Shown: one piece after another, positions 17,881 to 27,598 of the stretch
How positions within the stretch are numbered: the first letter of the stretch is position 1
How the letters are laid out: each line of letters opens with the position of its first letter
NCBI GenBank assembly: GCA_001282665.1
Contig: LN874948.1
Coordinates: forward strand, 342,439 to 406,438
Direction: 5' to 3'
Length of the DNA stretch: 64,000 nt
Source: Clostridiales bacterium mt11
GTDB taxonomy: Bacteria > Bacillota > Clostridia > Tissierellales > Tepidimicrobiaceae
Position numbers and translations under genes: made by a program
Notes under the pieces: model-generated
The model's database searches: none
What the model was told of the DNA's origin: nothing
Seen by the model: only the letters and a program-made list of their open reading frames with translations

Positions 17881-20800
17881 TTATTCCACTTCCAAAATCT
17901 CTTTATATCTACATATATCCTTATAGATACAGAAAGGCGAACACTCCATTGGATTTACTGAGAAATCTCCTTTGTGAATTGAGTCTAAATATGATTTTAT
18001 GGACGCCTTAGTCATCTCCAATACTTCTTCAAATTCTTCTCTAGTTACTGCTCCTTTGTTCCTTTTACTCATTAGATGGCTTTCTTCAATATCTCCAATT
18101 TTTAGCTGGAATTCTCCCTTTGAAATTACTCCGTACATAGCTGCAACAACATTTTTTCCTTCTTGAGACATGATGTATACAGGAAGTTGTAAGGATAGAC
18201 CAGATTTCATATCATCTATATTTCTTATATTGTAATCACTATTTTTATAATCTATTATTATATATTTATCTTCATCTACATACTTGTCTATTCTATCTAT
18301 TGCCCCTGTAAGAGGAATTTTTATTCCATCTATTTCTATACTAAATGGTTCCCTCCTACCAAAATCTACCTCAAAGGCTGCTGGTACAGCCTTCTTATCA
18401 TATTTTGATAATCTATCCAAATCCACCTTTATTAATTCGATTATCCGTTCTGCCATATTTTCTATTCTAAGCTTCCAAATATTATTATCAGCTTTAATGT
18501 TCATGGATTTCATACTATCCTCTATCCTATTTATTACATATAAATGGGTTTCATCTACATTAAATATCCCTTTTCCTAATATATGATTTTCAATTTCTAA
18601 TCTATAGTTATAGTAGTATTCTTTTAATACTTCATGGGTAATACTGCCCCTATCCAAAGGCGTAAAATCATCTAATTCCCTCTCCATCTCTTCTACGTTT
18701 AATATATTATTCAATAAAAAATAATAAGGGCATTTCCCATAGGATTCCAAGTAGGATATAGAGTATATTTTATCCTTAATAATATTACTTATATCCTTCA
18801 CTATATGTTCATCTTCAATATTTCCGCTATACTGGTTGAATTCCCCTTTGTTCCTCTCTGCTTCACATAAAATCCTATCATTTATCTCTTTAAATACATC
18901 TTTACCCATGTCTTCGTACGTAAAAGGTAAATCCTCATGGTATTCTTCTTCATAATACTTTTGAAGGAGATACTGGGACAATTCCTTTTTCGTTGTAATC
19001 TCATCGGGTTTACTCTTAATGAGATAATCCATATCTACATTGATTAGGTTTATATCTCCCTCCATTATCCTCAACAGTTCATCTAAAAATATAGAAGGGA
19101 TTTCTTTTTCATCGCGTGTAGAGTTTTCAGAATATGATAAATATAGGGTATGAGAACAAGCGGAAAGAATAGTGGTAAACATTAAGGATTCCTTATCCAA
19201 TATTTCATGATAGTTCTTTATATCTATGCCTATATCCTTTAAATCCCTATGGTTTTCTTCTTTGAAAAAGAAATTGTCATCTTTTAATTTAGGATATTTA
19301 CCTTGAGATAGTCCTACTATAAACAGTACTTGAAATTTATGACCTCTAGTTGTAACTGGAGCTAATATATTAATCCCTTGTAAATGCCCCCAAATTTCTA
19401 CTATGCTTTCGTTTTGTAGATAATTTTCTAATACGTTCAAAAATTCTTCTAAAGAAATATCATGGGATAAAACCCTTACAAGGTTATGGAAATTATCCAA
19501 AGTTTCTTGTAGCTTATTTAAAGCTGCAAAATCTCTATAGAGTAAGTCATAATCCTTCGTTCTACTGTATATATCTAATATCTTTTCCTGAAGATTATAA
19601 TTGTTCAAAATGTCAGTAAGTACCTTTATATATTCCTCTATACAAGCTTTTTCAGGGATAGAGTTTAATTCTTTCTCTAACTTTAGGATTATTTCATCTA
19701 TGGTGGCACCATAGATGGAAGCCATAATCTGTTCGCTATCCTTCAAATCAGCTATATCATTAAAATATGTTTTTCTTATGATATACTCAATGGCTTCTTT
19801 TTCATCATCATGGCATAGACTAAAATAATTGCTTTTGATTCTATTTATTATACTAGGCTTAGCCATACGATCCATCTTTAGTTCCAATATATGTATTATC
19901 TCTTTAATCAGAGGTATTTCTATTAATTTTATATCTTTATTCATTGAACAAGGAATCTTTTCTTCTTCAAATACTTGGAACATGGTACTTTTATATTCAT
20001 CTGGAGCTACTAGTACGATGGCCATATCCTTTAAATTTATGCCTTCAACATTATGTCTTTTGATTTCTTCTGCGACCTTTTTCATCTCCAAATAACAGTT
20101 AGGTGCTTTTATCATACTGATACTTGGATTCGGCTTCATTGGAATTTGAACTTGACTAAATATTCTATTTGCCACCTTTTCATAATAGGATTGTTTTTCT
20201 TCTTTTGAATATTCTATTTCAAACCCTAAATCCACTAGGCTTTTTAAAGTTTCTTCAAAAGTACTAAAGTTTTCATCCCTATTAAAGGGCATATTGATAT
20301 AGATGGGAACTTGAGTTTTAGTTATTTCCTTTAACAATTCTAATTCTTGGGGTCTAAAATCGAAAAATTCATCTATTATTATAAAATCCAAACCATCAAA
20401 AAAACTATTATCCTCCTTTAATCCTGCAAGGCTCTTAAAAAAGCTCTCTTCCCTATCCATTAGTTTTAGTTTATCTAGCCAATTTTCGTACTCCTCATAG
20501 ATAAGCCCTATCTCCCTATAAAGAAGCGTATTAGGGCATCTAGTTAAATATACTTCTGGAGTAATTAATGACCTCTTTATTCTACCTATTATACTTGCTA
20601 CAATTTTCACAAATCCTTTTTTATTAGATATATTTTTATAATATTTTAATTTATTTTCTTCTCTTAAATCCATTAAAATATTTGAAAGGAGGACTTCTTT
20701 CATCTCTTCATCAATATAATTATAACAATTATCCTCTAATAGCTTGTCTGCTATATCATCAAAGGTGAATAGATTTATATTAAAAGTCTGATTTACCCTT

Positions 20801-20961
20801 TCAATCATCTTTTTTCTATATTTCACCAGCAAGTTGCCATTTGGAAGTATATAATAAAACTTGTCTCCTTTGTTCTGTTCTAAATAATATATGGCTTTGT
20901 TAAACAATTCCTCCTTCATGCTATTGTTATAAGGTCCTAGATAGACTACTCTATCTTTCAT
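17881..20961 (-). CDS. addB: AddB-type helicase-nuclease subunit
   Basis: 1026 residues from ATG 20961 (AGGTG six bases upstream; a GTG nine bases earlier sits inside that site). AddB partners AddA in end resection and Chi-regulated recombination. The C-terminal PD-(D/E)XK nuclease shows GAIDRIDKY and YIIIDYKNSDYN. The iron-sulfur staple is intact: Cys in YGKCPYYF and the C-x3-C-x5-C group MECSPFCIYKDICRY near the end. The N-terminus YLGPYNNSMKEELF lacks the Walker A motif seen in some AddB proteins, so the helicase-like part probably does not bind ATP. Three bases separate the upstream ROK kinase stop region from the longer frame, so ROK and addB likely share a transcript. Confidence 0.92.
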   Translation of the reverse strand: MKDRVVYLGPYNNSMKEELFNKAIYYLEQNKGDKFYYILPNGNLLVKYRKKMIERVNQTFNINLFTFDDIADKLLEDNCYNYIDEEMKEVLLSNILMDLREENKLKYYKNISNKKGFVKIVASIIGRIKRSLITPEVYLTRCPNTLLYREIGLIYEEYENWLDKLKLMDREESFFKSLAGLKEDNSFFDGLDFIIIDEFFDFRPQELELLKEITKTQVPIYINMPFNRDENFSTFEETLKSLVDLGFEIEYSKEEKQSYYEKVANRIFSQVQIPMKPNPSISMIKAPNCYLEMKKVAEEIKRHNVEGINLKDMAIVLVAPDEYKSTMFQVFEEEKIPCSMNKDIKLIEIPLIKEIIHILELKMDRMAKPSIINRIKSNYFSLCHDDEKEAIEYIIRKTYFNDIADLKDSEQIMASIYGATIDEIILKLEKELNSIPEKACIEEYIKVLTDILNNYNLQEKILDIYSRTKDYDLLYRDFAALNKLQETLDNFHNLVRVLSHDISLEEFLNVLENYLQNESIVEIWGHLQGINILAPVTTRGHKFQVLFIVGLSQGKYPKLKDDNFFFKEENHRDLKDIGIDIKNYHEILDKESLMFTTILSACSHTLYLSYSENSTRDEKEIPSIFLDELLRIMEGDINLINVDMDYLIKSKPDEITTKKELSQYLLQKYYEEEYHEDLPFTYEDMGKDVFKEINDRILCEAERNKGEFNQYSGNIEDEHIVKDISNIIKDKIYSISYLESYGKCPYYFLLNNILNVEEMERELDDFTPLDRGSITHEVLKEYYYNYRLEIENHILGKGIFNVDETHLYVINRIEDSMKSMNIKADNNIWKLRIENMAERIIELIKVDLDRLSKYDKKAVPAAFEVDFGRREPFSIEIDGIKIPLTGAIDRIDKYVDEDKYIIIDYKNSDYNIRNIDDMKSGLSLQLPVYIMSQEGKNVVAAMYGVISKGEFQLKIGDIEESHLMSKRNKGAVTREEFEEVLEMTKASIKSYLDSIHKGDFSVNPMECSPFCIYKDICRYKEILEVE

Positions 20962-20972
20962 GGCTTTCACCT

Positions 20973-21872
20973 CTACATCTTATCGAATACCACTTTCGCA
21001 GCTCCAATCATTCCAGCATCATTTAGGAATTTAGCAGGCAATATTTCCATTCCCTCTGGATTATTACAATTTTCTTTATAATATTTAAGCATCTTATCCC
21101 ACCAATATTCTTTTGAGTTAATAACTCCTCCACCAATGACTACTCCTTCAGGGTCAAATATATTTTTAATATTTACTAGATATAAACCTAAATCCTGAGC
21201 AAATTTTTCTACAGTTGCTTTACAGTTTTTATCCGTTTCTGATCTGGCAAATATATCTTTTCCTTTCATTCTTTGTCCTGTAATTTCCAAATAGTTTTTC
21301 TCTACAGCATTACCAGATACATACTGTTCCACACAGCCTTTTTGACCACAACCGCATAATCTACCATTAGGATATAGTACAGCATGTCCTAATTCTGCGC
21401 CTTGATAATTTTTACCATACCACATTCCTGACTCCTTAGAATATATAGCACCGCCAACTCCTGTACCTAGAGTTAACATTATAAAACTTTCAAGACCTTT
21501 AACAGCCCCTAGCCATTCTTCACAAATAGCTGCCACATTGGCATCGTTTTCTATGTAAATAGGCAATCCTCCAATCCTATCAGCCAATTCCTCTCTAATA
21601 TTTACTCCTGTCCATTCTCTGATATTTCCTCCTAGGAATAATACTTTGCCTTGTTTTACATCTATAAATCCAGGAGAGCCTAATCCTATTCCTTCTACGG
21701 TTTCCCCTTCCATCAATTCATCTACAACTTCCATAATCCTTCCTAATACTACCTTTCTGCCTTCTTGTGCCCCTGTATCCCTACTAGCTCTTTTTAATAT
21801 CTCACCCTTCTCATCTACAAGTCCACCATAAATGCTGGTTCCCCCCAGATCTATACCTATAACCTTTTTCAT
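20973..21872 (-). CDS. ROK-family sugar kinase (glucokinase-like)
   Basis: 299-residue ASKHA-fold kinase. Phosphate-1 motif GIDLGGTS (6-13), catalytic Asp110 in IENDANVAAICEEW, GTGVGGAI (136-143), and the ROK zinc site with His163 and the Cys group CGCGQKGC (173-180) are all present. It would phosphorylate a hexose; glucose is the default. Given NagZ two genes upstream and cell-wall recycling nearby, GlcNAc or MurNAc (as for MurK of other clostridia) are real alternatives. ATG with GGGAGG upstream. It sits directly before addB and after the small metallopeptidase-like gene. Confidence 0.92.
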   Translation of the reverse strand: MKKVIGIDLGGTSIYGGLVDEKGEILKRASRDTGAQEGRKVVLGRIMEVVDELMEGETVEGIGLGSPGFIDVKQGKVLFLGGNIREWTGVNIREELADRIGGLPIYIENDANVAAICEEWLGAVKGLESFIMLTLGTGVGGAIYSKESGMWYGKNYQGAELGHAVLYPNGRLCGCGQKGCVEQYVSGNAVEKNYLEITGQRMKGKDIFARSETDKNCKATVEKFAQDLGLYLVNIKNIFDPEGVVIGGGVINSKEYWWDKMLKYYKENCNNPEGMEILPAKFLNDAGMIGAAKVVFDKM

Positions 21873-21898
21873 TTTAATTCCTCCCTTTGATTTAATTA

Positions 21899-22561
21899 TT
21901 ATCTATAAATACTTTCATTCAATTCATTAAAATAACTTATTATTCTTTCCTCTTCCGTATAGCCTGTCCCCAATAAATATAAATAATTTAATACTTTAGG
22001 GTTAAATGATAAATTTAACATATGTTTTGTAAAAGCATTAGCTCCTATATCACTAGTTTTAAATATAGGATACTGTTTTTTAATATGAATAAATTTAAAA
22101 ACATCTACCTTTTCTAATTTATCTGATATGCTCCCTAATTCTCCAGCTTCAATATGATGAAATAATTCATGGGTTAATAATATTTCATATAAAAAGTCAT
22201 AGTTTAAAAACTTAATATTCAAATTGTCGTAGGCTGACTCCATCTTTTTTATAGAACGAGGATACATTGTAATTTTCTTTTTATCTGCATCATATTTCCC
22301 CTTAAGTTTTACTATTTCAAAATCATACTCATCCTTTTCTCTTTCTATTTTTACATCCATTTCATGACATATTTCTTCTATAGATAGATTATTATATTTA
22401 TTTCTAACTTCTTCTGCTGTTTTCTTGCCTATTTTAATAGGTTCTTCTATATAGTAGCCTATTTTATCTTCGGGTATTTTTTTAAATGTGTCATCCTCCA
22501 TTAACTCCGCCATAGACATTATTTTATCATCAGCTTTAGCCATAATCCATTTGTAATCCAA
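21899..22561 (-). CDS. Putative ImmA/IrrE-like zinc metallopeptidase
   Basis: 220 residues with the zinc signature HELFHHIE (His131, Glu132, His135). A further DIGANAFTKHML segment recalls the E/D-x-x-ANAFA third-ligand helix of ImmA/IrrE peptidases. Charged helices surround it and no signal peptide is seen, so the protein is cytosolic. TTG start is chosen because AAGGG lies eight bases upstream; an ATG at 22543 is possible but lacks a clear site. It lies between NagZ and the ROK kinase, close enough (about 27-40 bases each side) for cotranscription. Substrate unknown; IrrE relatives cleave regulators, but no phage-type repressor is next to it. Confidence 0.7.
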   Translation of the reverse strand: MDYKWIMAKADDKIMSMAELMEDDTFKKIPEDKIGYYIEEPIKIGKKTAEEVRNKYNNLSIEEICHEMDVKIEREKDEYDFEIVKLKGKYDADKKKITMYPRSIKKMESAYDNLNIKFLNYDFLYEILLTHELFHHIEAGELGSISDKLEKVDVFKFIHIKKQYPIFKTSDIGANAFTKHMLNLSFNPKVLNYLYLLGTGYTEEERIISYFNELNESIYR

Positions 22562-22600
22562 ATAATCAGCCCTTTCTCATAAATATAATATTATCTATAA

Positions 22601-23848
22601 TCATTTAATTTCATCCAGCAATCCCCTTGTCATAGCGTTTACTGGTTCTATATCTACTTTGTCTATTAAATTATCTTCAATGTTGTATTTTCGTTTGAGT
22701 TTAATAATCCTTTCCACTTTTTCATCTATTTCTCCTTCGGTTATACCACCATTTTCTACTTCTTCCCTTATTTTATCTATAACCTTTATCTGATTATCAT
22801 ACCCATGACATACTAAGACTATATCACCACCAGCTTTCAAAAACCTTACAGATGCATCTTCTATACCATAATTTTCCATTATTGCTCCCATAGTCATATC
22901 ATCGGAAATGACTACACCATCATATGCAAGTTTTTCTCTAAGCATATCATCTATTATTGCCTTTGAAATGGTGGATGGGTTATCCCCATCTATTTTAGGA
23001 AAAAGTATATGTGCCACCATAATCCCATCTACATTTTCAGCTATTGCTTTGGCAAAAGGTATTAGTTCTAGAGATTCTAATTCCTTTAGCTCTTTATCTA
23101 CTACAGGTAATTTTATATGGGAATCAGTTGCCGTATCGCCATGCCCTGGAAAGTGCTTTACTATCGATACGATATTTTCTGAATTTATTCCCTTCATAGC
23201 CTGTAGCCCATTGTCTGCTACAATATCTACTGTAAAGCCAAAGGCTCTATTGCCTATAACTGGATTATTAGGATTTGAGTTTACATCTAATACCGGTGCA
23301 AAGTCCATATTAAATCCTAGAGATTTAATTCTCATACCTAATATTTTACCATATTCTAGAGAAATTTTTTCATCATTTATATCTCCTATTTTCCTAGCGG
23401 CTGGCATCTTTAAAAACTCCTGTGGTAATCTATATACATTTCCTCCTTCTTCATCTACAGATAAAAATAAAGGTAATGGATTGGAGTTATTCGTTTCCTT
23501 TAATGTATTTAACAGTTCAGCAGTCTGCTCAGCATTCACAATATTATTTTTAAATAATATGAACCCGCCTATATGTTTTTTTTCTATCATATACTTAATA
23601 TTTTCATCTATTTCTGTCCCATCAAGTCCCACTATCATTAACTGACCTATCTTTTCATCTATGGTCATATTTTTTATGAACTCCTTTACCTCATCTTTAT
23701 CCTTATCTTCAGTATTATCTTCCACTACTTTTCCATCATCTTGCTTGTTATCATCTATAATGTCCTCTTTTTTATTTCTACAACTAGATACAATTAGCAT
23801 TAGTCCAAATAGTAATATTATTACTTTCCTTTTATAGCTATTAGTCAC
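22601..23848 (-). CDS. nagZ: Beta-N-acetylhexosaminidase NagZ, lipoprotein
   Basis: 415-residue glycoside hydrolase family 3 enzyme that removes GlcNAc from wall fragments. The N-terminus is a lipoprotein signal peptide (LIVSSC, Cys23), so it should act outside the membrane, as NagZ does in Bacillus. An acidic linker (about 24-55) follows, then the barrel with catalytic loop KHFPGHGDTATDSH (231-244) and nucleophile Asp in VISDDMTMGAI (about 316). The additional C-terminal domain of long NagZ forms is absent. GTG start with GGAGG seven bases upstream. It follows the terminator of the peptide-recycling operon and may run with the two downstream genes. Confidence 0.94.
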   Translation of the reverse strand: MTNSYKRKVIILLFGLMLIVSSCRNKKEDIIDDNKQDDGKVVEDNTEDKDKDEVKEFIKNMTIDEKIGQLMIVGLDGTEIDENIKYMIEKKHIGGFILFKNNIVNAEQTAELLNTLKETNNSNPLPLFLSVDEEGGNVYRLPQEFLKMPAARKIGDINDEKISLEYGKILGMRIKSLGFNMDFAPVLDVNSNPNNPVIGNRAFGFTVDIVADNGLQAMKGINSENIVSIVKHFPGHGDTATDSHIKLPVVDKELKELESLELIPFAKAIAENVDGIMVAHILFPKIDGDNPSTISKAIIDDMLREKLAYDGVVISDDMTMGAIMENYGIEDASVRFLKAGGDIVLVCHGYDNQIKVIDKIREEVENGGITEGEIDEKVERIIKLKRKYNIEDNLIDKVDIEPVNAMTRGLLDEIK

Positions 23849-23913
23849 ACTTGTTCCTCCCTTAAATCAATCTTAATATAGTTTCCCATTTGTTTCAACA
23901 TTTAATACATTAA

Positions 23914-23948
23914 GAAGCCTAGACAAAATAAATAATTCTCTAGGCTTC
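23914..23948 (-). terminator. Terminator of the muropeptide operon
   Basis: Perfect 10-base stem GAAGCCTAGA (23914-23923) and TCTAGGCTTC (23939-23948), 15-base loop, downstream of the racemase gene. It separates the ten-gene operon from nagZ. Confidence 0.65.
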
Positions 23949-24039
23949 CTATAAAAGGGCAGTAAAAATGATGACTTTCACCTGTTTTAGTCCAATAATG
24001 GATATCAAATTCATACCCCTAATATATTTTATTATATTT

Positions 24040-24771
24040 CTATATTGAATCGTATCCTACAAGCTCACCTTTTATTTCTCCTTTAACTAACTCAATACAG
24101 CATCTAGCAAGTATTAAAGTAGGATCAATATACTCGTCAAGAACGTTATTGGGAGTAGATAAACTTTCAACTAATATTGGCAGCTCAGTACATCCTAAGA
24201 TTATGGGTATATTTTTATCTTTTGTATATCTCTCTATAAGGGATTCAAATTCCTTTTGTGTAATATCGATTTGGGAAGATTTTATCTTATATATCCATTC
24301 CATAATCTTTTGTTTGTCCATATTACTGGGCTCTATTATCTTTAATTTATATTCTTTAAATACACTATCGTATATTCCTGAAATATAGGTTCCTTCAGTT
24401 GCAAGGAGTAAATAATCTTTGTTATCTGGATAATTATTTTTTAAATAAAATGCTGTTTCATATATCATATGGATTATTTTTACCTTTGTATATTTTACAA
24501 TATCATCATAAAAAAGATGTGCTGTATTACAAGGTATGGCTATATAATCTGCTCCCATAGTTTCTAGCTTTATAGCAGATCTTATCATTTCTATTCTAGG
24601 GTCCCCTCCGTAGCCGTATATATGCTGAGTTCTATCTGGTATCTTTGTATTATTATCAATTACAATATGTAAATGTTCCTGATCCCTAGATGCACTTGTA
24701 AGATGGATAATCTTTTTAAACAAATCACAAGTTGCCTCAGAACCCATGCCTCCCAATATTCCTAAAATCAT
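24040..24771 (-). CDS. Aspartate/glutamate racemase family protein
   Basis: 243 residues from ATG 24771, chosen because MILGILGGMGSEAT is the usual family start and GGTGGTG lies six bases upstream. Cofactor-independent racemases use two Cys residues: here AIPCNTAHLF and ILGCTELPIL. It would interconvert D- and L-aspartate or glutamate. As last gene of the muropeptide operon it could convert D-Glu released from wall peptides into usable L-Glu (inference). It lies 29 bases after the M55 peptidase gene. Confidence 0.9.
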   Translation of the reverse strand: MILGILGGMGSEATCDLFKKIIHLTSASRDQEHLHIVIDNNTKIPDRTQHIYGYGGDPRIEMIRSAIKLETMGADYIAIPCNTAHLFYDDIVKYTKVKIIHMIYETAFYLKNNYPDNKDYLLLATEGTYISGIYDSVFKEYKLKIIEPSNMDKQKIMEWIYKIKSSQIDITQKEFESLIERYTKDKNIPIILGCTELPILVESLSTPNNVLDEYIDPTLILARCCIELVKGEIKGELVGYDSI

Positions 24772-24800
24772 TGGCTTCACCACCCTAACATTTTATATCT

Positions 24801-25598
24801 TTACAATACAAAATGTGCCATCCTTAATACTTCAAAATAATCATCTGTATTAAAAACTAAAGTATTGCTATCTAATTTTTCCATACCTGGATAATAGGAC
24901 ATTTTATTTGCATAGGTATGCTCCTTAAAGCCAATTTCTACTCTAAAGCTCTCTGGTAGTATTATCTTAGCTTTATTCAAATCCTGTTTTAAGGATTTTG
25001 CTGCATTTTCTTTTATTAGCTTTAATGAGCTTTCAGTAGATAGGCAAATTGAAGATGAGCCAATTCCCTCTTTTACAGGTACAGTATATAATCCTGGGTG
25101 AATATTTTTACTATCTTCACACAGCATCTTATCCCCTGTCAACAATACCGTAGGTACTCCCTCTCTAGCTGCGGCATAGCTATACAATATAAATTCACTA
25201 CCATAATATTCGTTGATTTTCATATATAAAGCTTTAGATGTTATAGTATGGGACATGGGATTTCCTTCTCTGCCTGCACCTGAATGATATCCAATAAACA
25301 TAGCTGCATCAAAGGTATCATCTATTCCCTCTACCATACTATAAGGGTGTCCAGACCATCCCTTAATTAATTTTGCACATTCAGGTAACTTAGTTATATC
25401 AATATTAGTTGCTGGTCCATGGGCATCCTTTATAACTATTTCCCTGGCACCTGCTGCAATAGCCCCTTCACAAGCAGCCACAACTTCCTTTGTCATTTGT
25501 TCTGCATGATAACCGTAAAATTCTTTATTAGGACTGCATTCCTCCCATTTTACAGTAGAAGTAACTCCTTCCATATCAGCACTTATAAATACCTTCAT
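24801..25598 (-). CDS. dppA: M55-family D-aminopeptidase (DppA-like)
   Basis: 265-residue zinc peptidase of the DppA family, which releases D-alanine and other D-residues from peptide N-termini as a decameric ring. Likely metal ligands are Asp8 and Glu10 in SADMEGV, His in KDAHGPATN, His in FIGYHSGAG and a downstream Glu. Length and start fit DppA. GGAGGG precedes the ATG. It sits between the P1 peptidase and racemase genes in the muropeptide operon, where it would degrade D-Ala-containing wall peptides. Confidence 0.94.
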   Translation of the reverse strand: MKVFISADMEGVTSTVKWEECSPNKEFYGYHAEQMTKEVVAACEGAIAAGAREIVIKDAHGPATNIDITKLPECAKLIKGWSGHPYSMVEGIDDTFDAAMFIGYHSGAGREGNPMSHTITSKALYMKINEYYGSEFILYSYAAAREGVPTVLLTGDKMLCEDSKNIHPGLYTVPVKEGIGSSSICLSTESSLKLIKENAAKSLKQDLNKAKIILPESFRVEIGFKEHTYANKMSYYPGMEKLDSNTLVFNTDDYFEVLRMAHFVL

Positions 25599-25609
25599 AA
25601 TTTCCCTCC

Positions 25610-26671
25610 TTATTTAGAGTTGATTTTATACTTATCAAGATAATCCCTCAAAGTTTCCCTTGTTCTTCCTTGCAGTCCTTCTACCTTATTTGCAGTAATC
25701 ATAGAATTCAAAATCGCTTCTTCTTCACATTCAGCTACAGCCCTAAAAACCATATTGATTATATCTTCATTTAAAATTCTAATATTTACTATATCCCCTC
25801 CTTCATCATGTTTTATAATATTTGCAGTTGAAAATCCTATAGTTATTTCTCCACTTCCATGGCTAAAATAGGAACCAGTTCTAGCAAGTCCTACAGCTGT
25901 TCTTTTACATACTCTTCGTAATTGTCTACTGCTTAAGGGGATATCTGTAGCAATAATAGAAATTATAGACCCACTATCTCTCTGAGATTTTAATTTTAAT
26001 TTTTCAGATATCTTCTTGCCTGTATTTTCACCATCAATAATCAAATCCTTTAGTAACCCATAGTTAGATAGTACCAATACTCCTACTGTATAATTATTCC
26101 CATCTAATTTTATGATTCTTGAAGCTGAACCAATGCCCCCTTTAAACTGGTGACAGCTCATTCCCTTTCCAGCACCTATGTCTCCTTCTTCAAAATCTAC
26201 TTTAGAATCCTTGATAGCTTCAAATACATGCTCACCTTTGACAGCCTTTAGTTGAATATTATTTAAATAACTATCGTTACATTCACATATAACGGGATTA
26301 AATGTTTCTAATTCTACCTTTTCTTTATTGCATTCTTCTATCATATAATCAACAACTGCATCATGAACTAATCCAACATTTAGAGTATTGGTTAAAGCTA
26401 TTATAGATTCAATGGTTCCTAATTCATCTATCTGTACTAATCCAGTAGACTTTCCAAAACCATTTAATACATAGGAAGCTGCAATAAGCTTATTTGTATA
26501 GATATTTTTTTCTATAGGAAGTAATACAGTTACGCCCGTTTTAGAATCCTCTGTATCGATGGTACAATGACCCACTCTAACTCCTTTTACATCGGTAATC
26601 TTATTGAGTTTTCCCTTTGGTAATTCTCCTATATTGATTCCATAATCCTCTATTCTTTTTTGATAAGTCAT
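25610..26671 (-). CDS. P1-family peptidase (DmpA/S58-type aminopeptidase)
   Basis: 353 residues from ATG 26671 (GGGGG upstream; an earlier in-frame start lacks one). S58 family: an Ntn-like hydrolase that self-cleaves before a nucleophilic residue. The N-terminal motif ITDVKGVRVGHCTI and the likely cleavage region RDSGSIISIIATDIPLS are present, as is GIGSASRI. DmpA enzymes remove L- or D-N-terminal residues and beta-amino acids. It fits a role in splitting dipeptides formed from wall fragments. Located 12 bases upstream of dppA in the operon. Confidence 0.9.
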   Translation of the reverse strand: MTYQKRIEDYGINIGELPKGKLNKITDVKGVRVGHCTIDTEDSKTGVTVLLPIEKNIYTNKLIAASYVLNGFGKSTGLVQIDELGTIESIIALTNTLNVGLVHDAVVDYMIEECNKEKVELETFNPVICECNDSYLNNIQLKAVKGEHVFEAIKDSKVDFEEGDIGAGKGMSCHQFKGGIGSASRIIKLDGNNYTVGVLVLSNYGLLKDLIIDGENTGKKISEKLKLKSQRDSGSIISIIATDIPLSSRQLRRVCKRTAVGLARTGSYFSHGSGEITIGFSTANIIKHDEGGDIVNIRILNEDIINMVFRAVAECEEEAILNSMITANKVEGLQGRTRETLRDYLDKYKINSK

Positions 26672-26713
26672 ATGCTTCCCCCTTAAATGGAATTTCAATT
26701 TACATAATGAAGA

Positions 26714-27556
26714 TTATCTAAATGATCCTTTAAAAGCCATATATTGATCAAACATCAACCTGCTTATTTTACCTCCAAATCTATAGGATTCGTGATCGTT
26801 ATAATATAAATTGTCTACAAATTCCTTAGTAAATATGGATATAACATATCCTCCATAAGGTGTATATACAATACCTCCATCGTTTCTGCAAGCATCCATA
26901 CTGCCACTCTTTGAAGCAATTGAAATAAGCTCTTCATCTCCAGTATCCTCTGAATTCAAGAAATATGGAGGTAAGTCCCTTGTTAGGATGGTGTTGTAAT
27001 GCTGATTTTTAAAAATTCCAATCATCTCTTCTGAAATTTCTTTACTCCACAATTCCTTTTTATATAACAATTCAAAAAATTTTCCATAATCCTTCGGTGT
27101 AGTAGTTCCCAATTTGCTGTGCTTTTCAAAGTCTATCTTGTTGTGAAGTATAGTATCTTTGAATCCTAAATCTTGACAGGTATTATTGATATTATCTATA
27201 CCTAATAGATCAATTAGGATATTAGTCGCAATATTATCGCTAATTATAATCATAAGTATGGCAAAGCTCTTAGCTGTCATTTCTACGCTATAGTCTAAAT
27301 CTCTAAGTATACCACTACCTATAACATAATTTTCCTTATCATATTTTAATATCTTATTAGGACTTATTTTCTTTTCGTATATTTGTTTATACAGCTCAGC
27401 TAAAATAAATACTTTTATAGTACTGGCTGTTTCAAACTTATCCCTTGAATTGATTTCTATTATATTACCTTTAAAATCATTGGCATATAATCCTATCATT
27501 CCGCTAAAATTGTAAATCTCAGCATTTATTCTTGATTCTAATGATAATTTATCCAT
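26714..27556 (-). CDS. Class A beta-lactamase-fold serine hydrolase
   Basis: 280 residues from ATG 27556 (GGGGGAG upstream). Shows all three class A landmarks: S45-T-I-K48 (SxxK), S106-D107-N108 (SDN loop), and KSGS for the KTG triad on strand B3. There is no signal peptide or lipobox, so it is predicted cytoplasmic, unlike resistance beta-lactamases. That argues for a peptidase, amidase or esterase acting on imported wall peptides (perhaps a D,D- or L,D-type carboxypeptidase). It lies in the muropeptide operon between the NlpC/P60 and P1 genes. True substrate unknown. Confidence 0.85.
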   Translation of the reverse strand: MDKLSLESRINAEIYNFSGMIGLYANDFKGNIIEINSRDKFETASTIKVFILAELYKQIYEKKISPNKILKYDKENYVIGSGILRDLDYSVEMTAKSFAILMIIISDNIATNILIDLLGIDNINNTCQDLGFKDTILHNKIDFEKHSKLGTTTPKDYGKFFELLYKKELWSKEISEEMIGIFKNQHYNTILTRDLPPYFLNSEDTGDEELISIASKSGSMDACRNDGGIVYTPYGGYVISIFTKEFVDNLYYNDHESYRFGGKISRLMFDQYMAFKGSFR

Positions 27557-27598
27557 AAGCTCCCCCTTTGTCATAACATTTCCATTACAATTTTTATA

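Noticed and set aside
22908..23645. Long open frame (245 codons) on the plus strand opposite nagZ
   Set aside because: It mirrors nagZ codons, is rich in Ser, Ile and Phe, lacks a ribosome binding site, and nagZ itself is a complete, well-matched gene.
26714..27556. Antibiotic-resistance beta-lactamase
   Set aside because: No signal peptide or lipobox is present and the gene lies within a metabolic peptide operon, so a resistance call is not supported.
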